A stretch of 64,000 nt of DNA, from contig PLYN01000008.1 in NCBI GenBank assembly GCA_003151815.1, forward strand, positions 1-64,000. The letters run 5' to 3'. A model generated the notes under the pieces. It saw nothing but the letters and a program-made list of their open reading frames with translations, made no database searches and was not told where the DNA came from. Origin of the DNA: Bacteroidota bacterium (GTDB lineage Bacteria > Bacteroidota > Bacteroidia > 2-12-FULL-35-15). A program made the translations under genes and the position numbers. Below, one piece after another: positions 7,681 to 15,134 of this stretch. Position 1 is the stretch's first letter. The number at the start of each line of letters is the position of its first letter.

Positions 7681-7734
7681 ATGGAATATTTAACCGAAAT
7701 AAAAGGAAGTTCCTTATTGTTTTTTTTGTGTTAA
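7681..7734 (+). pseudogene. Possible 5' remnant of a csbD paralogue
   Basis: The ATG opens a 17-codon frame MEYLTEIKGSSLLFFLC. Its start (M..TEIKG) resembles CsbD N-termini (M..TEVKG at 1357), and its promoter and leader are the csbD type. After GGAAG the reading runs into a T-tract and stops. A deletion of most of the gene explains this best, but a new short peptide or leader cannot be excluded. Confidence 0.4.
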
Positions 7735-7793
7735 AAGGCTGCATTTAATTTGATTTCTGTCATTGAATTAGGAAATATTGATATTCACCTTTG
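7727..7793 (+). promoter_or_regulatory. Promoter of barrel gene at 7845 (type 2 architecture)
   Basis: T-tract plus TGTG at 7727, TTTGATT at 7749-7755 and CACCTTTG ending at 7793, then the leader AAAATTAATTCGTAATA. The offsets equal those at 500-566. Confidence 0.5.
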
Positions 7794-7844
7794 AGCATAA
7801 AAATTAATTCGTAATAACACATAAAAGACAAGGAAAATATCAAA

Positions 7845-8426
7845 ATGAAAAAACTAAAGATTATCTCAATCGTATTTTTTACAGCATTAATAATGAATAG
7901 TAATGCTCAGGATAAATCAGCTTCTGAAAAATATGGAAATACATTAAATATTGGTGCAGGCATTGGCTACTACGGATACATAGGACATTCAATACCGGTA
8001 CTAATGATAAATTATGAATTTGATGTAGCCAAAAATTTTACACTTGCTCCATTTCTTGGAGTCTATTCCTATCAAAATTATTATTACTGGGGTAATCCCA
8101 ACAGACCGAATATAGATCCTTCTTACCGTTTGTATTCTTATCGCGAAACAGTTATTCCTGTTGGTGTAAAAGGGACCTATTATTTCGACCAGTTATTTAA
8201 TGCAAATCCTAAATGGGATTTTTATGCTGCAGGTTCTATTGGATTTTTATTCAGAAGTGTTGTATGGGATGCTAATTACTATGGTGATCAACATGCCTAC
8301 CAAAATACAAGTTCATTATACCTGACTATACACGTAGGAACTGAATATCACTTAAGTCAAAAAGCAGGATTGTTTCTTGATCTGTCAACCGGTGTATCCA
8401 CATTTGGATTAGCAGTACATTTTTAA
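7845..8426 (+). CDS. Outer-membrane beta-barrel protein
   Basis: 193 residues with a signal peptide (about 1-21, cleaved near NSNAQ) and a Tyr/Gly-rich set of amphipathic strands ending in an aromatic residue (AVHF), the usual signature for BAM insertion. It probably forms a small eight-strand barrel. It matches the barrel gene at 604 in class and in promoter layout, although the sequences have diverged. Member of the second stress cassette. Confidence 0.75.
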   Translation: MKKLKIISIVFFTALIMNSNAQDKSASEKYGNTLNIGAGIGYYGYIGHSIPVLMINYEFDVAKNFTLAPFLGVYSYQNYYYWGNPNRPNIDPSYRLYSYRETVIPVGVKGTYYFDQLFNANPKWDFYAAGSIGFLFRSVVWDANYYGDQHAYQNTSSLYLTIHVGTEYHLSQKAGLFLDLSTGVSTFGLAVHF

Positions 8427-8466
8427 AATAAAAAAATCAATTATTCATCTACTATTCAAACAAAAA

Positions 8467-8625
8467 ATTACAGGAAACTTACTTTATGCAATCGCAGTTA
8501 TATTGGTTATCGCTTGGGCAATCGGATTTTTAGGCTTTCAAGTTGGAGGCATCATTCACATACTCCTTGTTATTGTAGTCATTGCTGTATTATTAAGAGT
8601 TATCAATGGAAGCAAACCGGTTTAA
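8467..8625 (+). pseudogene. lmo0937-type mini membrane protein with ATT in place of ATG
   Basis: The frame encodes TGNLLYAIAVILVIAWAIG and then FLGFQVGGIIH and RVINGSKPV, very close to the 53-residue protein at 2665. Where the family start codon is expected (Met-Thr-Gly-Asn), the sequence reads ATT. No in-frame ATG, GTG or TTG exists between the previous in-frame stop and this point. The body shows no stop or frameshift. Either initiation uses the rare AUU codon (as infC does) or the gene has just lost its start. Everything downstream is well conserved, so inactivation would be recent. Confidence 0.65.
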
Positions 8626-8658
8626 AATAAATATTTATTAATCTAAAAACAAAAAATT

Positions 8659-8937
8659 ATGAATACAGGAAAAGTAGTATTAGGTGTATTGGCAGGTGTT
8701 GCCGCAGGTGCATTACTAGGGGTGTTATTTGCACCGGACAAAGGGTCGGAAACCAGAAAGAAACTTTCTAAAAAAAAGTGCGATGCAACAGATGATCTAA
8801 AGGACAAATTCGATGAGCTATTGAATAGTCTTACTGAAAAATTTGAAACTGCAAAAGAGGAAGCAAACGACCTGTATGAAAAAGGGAAAAGCAAAGCCGA
8901 AGAAATGAAAAAAGACATAAAGACTTCAATGAACTAA
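8659..8937 (+). CDS. YtxH-domain protein
   Basis: 92 residues. The N-terminal membrane helix with GVLAGVAAGALLGVLFAPDKGSETRKKL is the hallmark of the YtxH/GvpP family; the rest is a charged amphipathic helix (about 35-90). YtxH is a general stress protein in Bacillus. It is the first of a run of seven closely spaced plus-strand genes that reaches the second Mla operon. Confidence 0.88.
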   Translation: MNTGKVVLGVLAGVAAGALLGVLFAPDKGSETRKKLSKKKCDATDDLKDKFDELLNSLTEKFETAKEEANDLYEKGKSKAEEMKKDIKTSMN

Positions 8938-9016
8938 TTTCTCGATTACCCTGAAAATAAAAATATACAAGGAGTCGATCGATTTATAGATCACTCTTTA
9001 TATTAAAATTGAATTT

Positions 9017-9358
9017 ATGGAAAACAAAATACATTTTATAGAGCGTTTGTTTGAAAGGATTGAAGAATATGGAAAAACGAGCTATGAGTTATTAAAACTG
9101 AAAGCCGTAGATAAAACAACAGAGGTTGTGTCCACATTTGTTTCTAGGGTGTATTTTGTTTTTTTTCTTTCGATGTTCATTGTTTTTGTAAGTATTGGAG
9201 CAGCTCTTTTGCTTAGGGAATTGCTTGGCAAATCCTACTATGGATTTTTTTGTGTTGCCGGATTTTATGGTATTGTAGGGTGTATCATCTATATCTTTTT
9301 GAACAATTGGATTAAAAAATGTGTCGGTGATTCTTTCATTTCACAAATGCTTAATTAA
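9017..9358 (+). CDS. Holin-superfamily-III/YqjE-like membrane protein
   Basis: 113 residues. An amphipathic N-terminal helix (1-45) leads into two membrane helices (about 46-68 and 77-98) and a short tail. This layout matches the phage holin III/YqjE family that often sits beside YtxH genes in Bacteroidota; it is not evidence for a phage. Followed after 5 bp by the next gene. Confidence 0.7.
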   Translation: MENKIHFIERLFERIEEYGKTSYELLKLKAVDKTTEVVSTFVSRVYFVFFLSMFIVFVSIGAALLLRELLGKSYYGFFCVAGFYGIVGCIIYIFLNNWIKKCVGDSFISQMLN

Positions 9359-9363
9359 AAAAA

Positions 9364-9756
9364 TTGAAAAAAATAACTTCAATACTCGAATTAAAAGAAT
9401 CAATTCTCTTGCTTGAAATTAGGCAGGTACAAGAAGGTCAATTGTTAAAAGAGCAATTTAAGATCACTTACGAAAATTTAAGACCTGTTAATTTGATCAA
9501 AAACAAGTTCTATGAATTAGCAACAACACCCAATCTTAAAGGTGATCTTTTGGATGCTGCATTGAGTCTTGTTGCAGGTTATCTTTCCAGGAAAATTGCA
9601 GTAGGCGCAACAAACAATCCCTTAAAACAATTATTGGGAACTTTATTACAAATGGACGTTACGAGCATTGTTTCGAAAAATACAGATGAAATAAAATCCA
9701 CAGTCATGCATTTAATAAATAACATTTTGAATAAAAAAGATACACCAAATAAATGA
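9364..9756 (+). CDS. Conserved protein of the YtxH-holin gene set
   Basis: 130 residues with a TTG start (no in-frame ATG near the 5' end). The N-terminal half is helical and charged; residues about 55-75 (LLDAALSLVAGYLSRKIAVG) are weakly hydrophobic and may touch the membrane. I do not recognise a named family, but small proteins of this kind follow YtxH and holin-like genes in related genomes. Its last 4 bases overlap the next gene, so translation is probably coupled. Confidence 0.65.
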   Translation: MKKITSILELKESILLLEIRQVQEGQLLKEQFKITYENLRPVNLIKNKFYELATTPNLKGDLLDAALSLVAGYLSRKIAVGATNNPLKQLLGTLLQMDVTSIVSKNTDEIKSTVMHLINNILNKKDTPNK

Positions 9757-10871
9757 AACCGGACTTTATATTCCCATTTTATGCAAAAGCATCGTTTGTT
9801 TTAATCGGTTTATTTATTTTTATAAGTATGTTGTTTATTGCACAAAGTATTATTGTGCCTTTAATTTATTCAACCATTATTGCAATTGTATTGAGTCCGA
9901 TTGTGGATTTTTTTGTAAGAAAAAAAATAAACAGAATAGTAGCCATTTCAATTACACTCACGCTTCTCATTTTTATAACTGTTTTAATTATTACGTTGCT
10001 ATCATCTGAAATGATGATGTTTAGTGATTCTTTTCCAAAACTGATTGAAAAATTTCATCATTTGTTAGACAATTCAGTAGCATGGGCTTCTAACCATTTC
10101 AACATTAGTACAGGTAAGATCGATCTATGGATCACTGAAAAAAATACGGAGATTTTAAATGGAACTACCTCTGCTGTTGGTCAAACAATTATTAATACAG
10201 GGATCGTACTAATTGTTTTAGTTTTAATTCCCGTCTATACTTTTATGATATTATATTACCAACCATTATTATTAGAATTCATTCATCAGCTTTTTAAGTC
10301 AAATAATCAAAATGAAGTAAATGAAGTTCTTTCAGCTACAAAAAAAATCATTCGTAATTATCTTGTTGGTTTACTTTTAGAGGCCGCTATTATGGCCATC
10401 TTATATTCTTCAAGTCTGTTATTACTGGGAATTGATTATGCAATTTTATTGGGAGTTATTGGAGCCATATTCAATGTTATTCCTTATGTTGGTGGTATAG
10501 TAGCTGTGGTACTACCAATGATGATAGCACTTGCCACGAAATCTTCTTCCTATGGATTATTGGTCTTAATGTCTTTTATCGTCATTCAATTTATTGACAA
10601 TCATTATATCAAACCAATAGTAGTCGGTTCTAAAGTAAAAATCAATGCATTGATTTCAATAATTGTAGTGCTTGCAGGAGGCGCTTTATGGGGAATCTCC
10701 GGAATGTTTTTGTCCATTCCATTAACTGCAATTATCAAAGTTATTTTTGATCACGTTGAATCATTAAAACCTTGGGGATATTTATTAGGAGATAAAATGC
10801 CAACAATTTTGGAAATAAAATTTCCTTTCTCAAAAAAAATAATTGTAGATAAAATTAAAAACGAAAAATAA
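9753..10871 (+). CDS. AI-2E-family (TqsA/YdiK-type) transporter
   Basis: 372 residues with about seven to eight membrane helices: a pair near 15-60, a soluble stretch (100-150), then helices from 150 onward. The family block near 235-270 (LLGVIGAIFNVIPYVGGIVAVVLP) and the C-terminal helix with IKPIVVGSKVKINAL are clear. The name AI-2E records an early link to autoinducer-2 export; many members have unknown or Na/H-linked substrates, so the substrate is left open. Lies in the stress operon between the holin-like set and dps. Confidence 0.85.
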   Translation: MKPDFIFPFYAKASFVLIGLFIFISMLFIAQSIIVPLIYSTIIAIVLSPIVDFFVRKKINRIVAISITLTLLIFITVLIITLLSSEMMMFSDSFPKLIEKFHHLLDNSVAWASNHFNISTGKIDLWITEKNTEILNGTTSAVGQTIINTGIVLIVLVLIPVYTFMILYYQPLLLEFIHQLFKSNNQNEVNEVLSATKKIIRNYLVGLLLEAAIMAILYSSSLLLLGIDYAILLGVIGAIFNVIPYVGGIVAVVLPMMIALATKSSSYGLLVLMSFIVIQFIDNHYIKPIVVGSKVKINALISIIVVLAGGALWGISGMFLSIPLTAIIKVIFDHVESLKPWGYLLGDKMPTILEIKFPFSKKIIVDKIKNEK

Positions 10872-10888
10872 ACTAAAACTAAAACAAC

Positions 10889-11362
10889 ATGAAACCACAA
10901 ATTGGAATTTCCGAAAAAAATTTAGAAAGGGTTATCGGACTCCTTTCAATAGGATTGTCAAATGAAATGACACTTTATGTAAAAACAAGAAAAGCTCATT
11001 GGAATGTTACCGGAGAAAGCTTTATGGAATTACACAAATTATTCGAAAATCAATACAAACAATTGGAAGAATCCATTGATGAAATAGCCGAACGCATTGG
11101 TAAATTAGGCGGTAAAACTATTGGTACGATGCAGGAATATTCCAAATTATCTGCTGTTAAAGAGGCACCCGGAAAATATTCTTCTTCAAAAGAGATGATC
11201 AAAGAATTATTGAAAGATCATGAAACGGTTATTATTCAATTTCGCAAAGATACTGAAGACTGCACTGTGAAATACTTAGATGCCGGAACAACTGATTTTA
11301 TTACCGGATTGATGGAACAACATGAAACAATAGCGTGGACATTAAGAAGATATTTAAACTAA
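10889..11362 (+). CDS. dps: Dps ferritin-like DNA-protection protein
   Basis: 157 residues, the usual Dps size. The ferroxidase ligands are present with exact family spacing: His37, His49, Asp64 and Glu68 (in AHWNVTG...LHKLFE...SIDEIAERI). Dps dodecamers oxidise ferrous iron with hydrogen peroxide and store it, protecting DNA. The gene follows the AI-2E-type gene by 17 bp and precedes mlaE copy 2 by 16 bp, so iron/peroxide defence and lipid transport appear to share a transcript. Confidence 0.95.
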   Translation: MKPQIGISEKNLERVIGLLSIGLSNEMTLYVKTRKAHWNVTGESFMELHKLFENQYKQLEESIDEIAERIGKLGGKTIGTMQEYSKLSAVKEAPGKYSSSKEMIKELLKDHETVIIQFRKDTEDCTVKYLDAGTTDFITGLMEQHETIAWTLRRYLN

Positions 11363-11378
11363 ATTTATTTAAAAAGCA

Positions 11379-12206
11379 ATGTCAATTGATTCAAAAACAT
11401 TAAGTAAAACAACATTAGATGAGGTAATCACGCCTTCAGAAAATCTTTATGCAATAGCACTGCGAGGTTTTTTTGAAGAAGTTACCAAATTGACAAGATT
11501 CACTTTACGTTTTTTCAAAGAGGCTGTAAAACCGCCATACGAGTTCAATGAGCTTATAAAGCAATGTTATCTGATAGGTTATAAATCATTTCCATTAGTG
11601 GCTATTACAGGATTTATTATGGGGCTTGTATTAACAATACAATCCCGTCCAACACTTGCTGAATTTGGTGCGGAATCATGGTTACCTGCAATGGTAGCCG
11701 TTTCGATCATCAGAGAAATTGGTCCTGTAATTACCGCATTGATATTTGCAGGTAAGGTCGGATCCGGGATTGGTGCCGAATTAGCCTCTATGAAAGTAAC
11801 CGAGCAAATTGATGCAATGGAAGTATCGGGTATGAATCCATTTAAATATTTAGTTGTTACGCGCATTGTTGCGGCAACCATTATGATGCCGGTTTTAGTT
11901 GTTGTAGCAGATTCAATTGCCCTTTATGGCGCTTACATAGGTGTTAACTTAAAAGGAGATGTGAATGCACATTTGTTCTTTTTACAGGTTTTTGATAAAC
12001 TAACTTTTATGGATGTTTTGCCCGCCATCTTGAAAACATTTTTCTTTGGATTTGCAGTTGGATTGATCAGTTGTTACAAAGGATATAACTCCAATAAAGG
12101 AACCGAGGGTGTTGGAGAATCTGCAAACTCGGCTGTGGTTTATGCATCATTAATGGTTTTTATTATTGATATGGTGGCTGTTCAGATAACAAGTTTATTT
12201 ACGTAA
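11379..12206 (+). CDS. mlaE: MlaE/YrbE-family ABC permease (copy 2)
   Basis: 275 residues. It is the paralogue of the gene at 3256 and keeps the canonical motifs better: SRPTLAEFGAESWLP, IIREIGPVITAL, GKVGSGIGAELASMKVTEQIDAMEV and NPFKYLVVTRI. Five to six membrane helices follow. Operon order is mlaE-mlaF-mlaD with gaps of 5 and 18 bp. This copy looks like the more standard transporter. Confidence 0.92.
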   Translation: MSIDSKTLSKTTLDEVITPSENLYAIALRGFFEEVTKLTRFTLRFFKEAVKPPYEFNELIKQCYLIGYKSFPLVAITGFIMGLVLTIQSRPTLAEFGAESWLPAMVAVSIIREIGPVITALIFAGKVGSGIGAELASMKVTEQIDAMEVSGMNPFKYLVVTRIVAATIMMPVLVVVADSIALYGAYIGVNLKGDVNAHLFFLQVFDKLTFMDVLPAILKTFFFGFAVGLISCYKGYNSNKGTEGVGESANSAVVYASLMVFIIDMVAVQITSLFT

Positions 12207-12211
12207 TACCA

Positions 12212-12940
12212 ATGGAAGAAACGGTAGTTGAAATAGAACATTTAAAAAAATCATTCGGCAGCAACAAGGTGTTGGCGGATATAAATTTAAATATCAAAAA
12301 AGGCGAAAATCTTATTGTATTCGGTAAATCCGGAAGTGGCAAGTCGGTACTCATAAAGTGCTTGGTAGGTTTAATTGAGCCCGATGATGGCTCCGTTGTT
12401 TTACTTGGCAAAAATATTTCGGAATTAAAAATTGAAGAATTAAATGCATTAAGAAAAAAAGTTGGATTTCTTTTTCAAAGTGCAGCGCTATATGACTCAA
12501 TGACTGTGAGAGAAAATCTTGAATTTCCGCTTCGTGATCTGAAGTCAAAATCAAAAGAAGAAATAGAAACATTAGTTACAGAAGCATTAAAAAATGTGGG
12601 ACTTGAAGATGCTATTGATAAAATGCCATCCGAACTTTCAGGAGGCATGAGAAAGCGGGTTGGCCTCGCTCGCACCTTGATATTAAAACCGGAAATAATC
12701 CTTTATGATGAACCTACAACCGGCTTGGATCCTATTACATCAAAAGAAATCAGCAAGTTGATTTTAGATGTACAAAAAAAATATAATACCGCTTCTATTA
12801 TTATTACGCATGATGTAGAATGTGCGCGCATTACATCAAATCGTATGATAATATTAAAGGACGGAATATCCTTTGCCGAAGGGACTTTTAAAGAACTTTC
12901 AGAATCAAAAGATGAATGGGTACGCTCTTTCTTTGAATAA
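12212..12940 (+). CDS. mlaF: MlaF-type ABC ATPase (copy 2)
   Basis: 242 residues with Walker A GKSGSGKS (about 41-48), Q-loop FLFQSAALYDSM, signature LSGGMRKR (near 146-153), Walker B IILYDE with PTTGLDP and H-loop ITHD. The signature has Met in place of the Gln of copy 1, as in many Mla ATPases. It shares long identical blocks with copy 1, which supports a duplication. Confidence 0.92.
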   Translation: MEETVVEIEHLKKSFGSNKVLADINLNIKKGENLIVFGKSGSGKSVLIKCLVGLIEPDDGSVVLLGKNISELKIEELNALRKKVGFLFQSAALYDSMTVRENLEFPLRDLKSKSKEEIETLVTEALKNVGLEDAIDKMPSELSGGMRKRVGLARTLILKPEIILYDEPTTGLDPITSKEISKLILDVQKKYNTASIIITHDVECARITSNRMIILKDGISFAEGTFKELSESKDEWVRSFFE

Positions 12941-12958
12941 AATTTTAAAATAAAAATT

Positions 12959-13645
12959 ATGCAAAAAACAACAGGAAATAAAATAAGACTTGGAATATTT
13001 GTTTCCATCAGCTTCACGTTATTTATTATAGGAATCTACCTGATCGGGCAAAGACAACAATTATTCGGAAGTACATTTCGGGTGAGTGGAATATTTAAAG
13101 ATATTAGCGGACTTCAGGTTGGCAATAACGTTCGCTTTTCCGGTATCAATATTGGCGTTGTTGAAAATATTCATCAAATTTCAGATTCAACTGTAAAAGT
13201 GGTTATGCTGATTGATGAGGAAATAAGAAAGTTCATGAAAATAAATGCAATCGCATTCATTGGTTCCGATGGATTGATGGGAAATAAAATTGTGTTGATC
13301 ATTCCGGGAACGGCGGGTCAAAAAGAACTATCAAATAATGATACTATTGAAACAGTACGACAAGTGAATATAGATGATATTTTACAAAAAATAAAAGTTA
13401 CAAGCGACAACGCTGCAAACATTACCGGCGATCTTGCTGCTATCATAAAGAATGTACGGGAAGGAAAAGGAACAGTAGGAAAATTAATTATGGATAGCAC
13501 ACTCGCTCAAAATGTAGATGCAGCACTTGTCAATATTAAACAAGGAGCAGGAGGGTTTAAACAAAATATGGATGCTGTGGGTCACAATTTCCTTTTTAAA
13601 CGTTTCTTAAAGAAAAAAGAAAAAGAGAAGGAAATGAAAAAGTAA
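12959..13645 (+). CDS. mlaD: MlaD-type MCE-domain protein (copy 2)
   Basis: 228 residues: membrane anchor (about 8-27), MCE domain (35-120; GLQVGNNVRFSGINIG and DGLMGNKIVL), a short helical stretch with EGKGTVGKL, and an end (HNFLFKRFLKKKEKE) like that of copy 1 (HSFLLKRYFKK). It is 85 residues shorter than copy 1 because the central helical tail is reduced. Confidence 0.9.
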   Translation: MQKTTGNKIRLGIFVSISFTLFIIGIYLIGQRQQLFGSTFRVSGIFKDISGLQVGNNVRFSGINIGVVENIHQISDSTVKVVMLIDEEIRKFMKINAIAFIGSDGLMGNKIVLIIPGTAGQKELSNNDTIETVRQVNIDDILQKIKVTSDNAANITGDLAAIIKNVREGKGTVGKLIMDSTLAQNVDAALVNIKQGAGGFKQNMDAVGHNFLFKRFLKKKEKEKEMKK

Positions 13646-13785
13646 TAAAAGCCTTGTGTTTTATTGAGCGAAGTCGAAATATCTGTGCAATGGCTTACCA
13701 TAAATATTTACTAAGAAACTGTTTAAATATTATTCGTAGCAATTTATATCGCCCCTAAAAGATTTTTATAATTATTCTATTATTC

Positions 13786-13852
13786 TTTCTACCAATATTT
13801 CGCTCCTAACGGAACTTAAAAAAGTCCCATAAGGACGAAATCTTGGTAGAAT
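13786..13852. repeat. Inverted pair of GTCCCxxAGGAC repeats
   Basis: TTCTACCAATATTTCGCTCC...GGAACTT and AAGTCCCATAAGGACGAAAT followed by CTTGGTAGAA face each other four bases apart. The same family occurs four times at 36257-36424. Confidence 0.6.
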
Positions 13853-13930
13853 TTAAATTATAAACATATTTTAAGCCCTATAGGTGGCGGAAAAAGAGCA
13901 AAAAAACAACATCAGATAAATGGAAAAATT

Positions 13931-13968
13931 AACTGAACCACTCTGCACTGAATTGCAGAGGTTCAAAA
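13931..13968. repeat. Dispersed hairpin repeat, copy 4
   Basis: GAACC-A-CTCTGCACTGAA then TTGCAGAG-GTTC. It is the best-formed member of the family seen at 417, 6786 and 6881, and like the copy at 6786 it is followed closely by ATGAAATT. Confidence 0.6.
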
Positions 13969-14055
13969 CAAAGAATGAAATTCTTTGTCATGCTGAATGC
14001 CCGCCTGAATGAATGCCGACAGGCAGTCGGGCAGGCAATTGGATATTTCACTGAT

Positions 14056-14178
14056 AGAGACCCCACTTGACCGACATTTATAGACCCCACAGTTAAATTG
14101 GTGAAAGACCATGAAATCAATTGCATTAGACTATATATTTGCAGGGGGGCTATTTTTTTTCGGTCAAGTGGGGTCTCT
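14056..14178. mobile_element. MITE-like element, 123 bp, 19-bp perfect terminal inverted repeats
   Basis: AGAGACCCCACTTGACCGA at 14056-14074 is exactly reverse-complementary to the bases at 14160-14178. A partial internal copy (TAGACCCCAC) follows at 14081. Homology of the ends extends outward (CACTGA on the left, TCAGTG on the right) with a 2-base bulge. No transposase gene is inside. Repeated end motifs of this kind occur in IS21-type elements, but the family is only a guess. Confidence 0.6.
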
Positions 14179-14365
14179 CAGTGCGCAATTTCCAATTTAA
14201 GTTCGAAGTGCTTTTTTCAACGGTGTAAATTTTTGTCTTGCATTTGCAATTTTCTTTTTAACTTTAATTTCATTTTGTTCACGCTTCACTTGAAACGCTT
14301 TTCATATTTTATTAGTGTGAACCGCTAATAGTAACTATTTAGATGAAGATTAAAAATCGCAATTT

Positions 14366-15112
14366 ATGAATACAGAAAAATCATCTAATAAATTCTGGAC
14401 TTTTATCGCAGGACTCAGTAGTGCCTCAGTGGTGTTGTTTGCTTTTTTGCTTCCATCTGCTCAAGATCAATGGGACAGGTATCAATCAAGGAAAGTAATA
14501 GAAAAATATGAGGAATTAGGAAATGATTTTTTTGAAGAAGAAAAATATGAATTAGCAGAAAAGGCGTATGAAAAAGCGTACGAGTTATCAGAAAACAAAA
14601 GGCTCGACATAGAAGTAAAAAGACTAAATGCAAGAGTAAACCGCATTGGCACTAATCCTATATGGGGAGCTAAACCACCAGAAGAAATTGAAGATATAGA
14701 TTTTCAGTTCCTGCTTAAAATGGTGAAGAAGGAGGAAAAAATTGACAGGGTTGCCATTTTAAATAGTTATGGTGTTTATTTAGCCGGATTATCAAGAATA
14801 AAAGAAGCTAAAAAAGTTTTTGAAGAAGCAATTCAACTGGACAGTACCGAAGCCATTACATTTATAAATCAGGGCAACCTATATGATCAGTTAAAGCAAA
14901 AAAGCAAAGCTGAAGCAAATTACAAAAAAGCTATTTCTCTGGATGCAGGCAATGTTAGAGCACATTATAATCTTGGTCTGCTTTACGCTGAACAAAAAAA
15001 ATTCCGCGAGGCGAAAATAGAATTTGAAAAAGTTTTAAAAACTGAACCGGAAGATAAGGATGCTATAATTCAATATCAGTATGCAACAGAACACTTAAAA
15101 GAGAATGATTGA
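14366..15112 (+). CDS. Membrane-anchored TPR protein
   Basis: 248 residues. An N-terminal membrane segment (about 10-30, FWTFIAGLSSASVVLFAFLL) is followed by helical repeats: one TPR-like pair near 42-75 and at least three canonical TPRs from about 125 to 240 (motifs such as AHYNLGLLYAEQKKFREAKIEFEKVL). TPRs mediate protein contacts. It runs toward the ABC exporter gene on the opposite strand, with 22 bp between their ends, and no partner can be named. Confidence 0.8.
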   Translation: MNTEKSSNKFWTFIAGLSSASVVLFAFLLPSAQDQWDRYQSRKVIEKYEELGNDFFEEEKYELAEKAYEKAYELSENKRLDIEVKRLNARVNRIGTNPIWGAKPPEEIEDIDFQFLLKMVKKEEKIDRVAILNSYGVYLAGLSRIKEAKKVFEEAIQLDSTEAITFINQGNLYDQLKQKSKAEANYKKAISLDAGNVRAHYNLGLLYAEQKKFREAKIEFEKVLKTEPEDKDAIIQYQYATEHLKEND

Positions 15113-15134
15113 CATTTTTTTTATTCATAGGCTA

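Larger units (their letters stand above)
13646..14365. other. Repeat-dense spacer without a supportable gene
   Basis: This 720-bp gap contains two inverted GTCCC/GGGAC-type repeats (13786-13852) and a third variant near 13870, hairpin repeat copy 4 (13931-13968), a GTCATGCTGA-type fragment with a GCCCGCCTGA...GGCAGTCGGGC palindrome (13986-14036), and a MITE-like element (14056-14178). A small frame at 14098-14328 crosses the MITE end and is not credible. Confidence 0.6.

Noticed and set aside
9017-9358. Prophage, from the holin-like protein
   Set aside because: No capsid, tail, integrase or lysin gene nearby; this holin-like family is a common chromosomal partner of YtxH.
14098-14328. 76-codon frame across the MITE-like element
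   Set aside because: Crosses the terminal inverted repeat and has no domain; repeat-derived.
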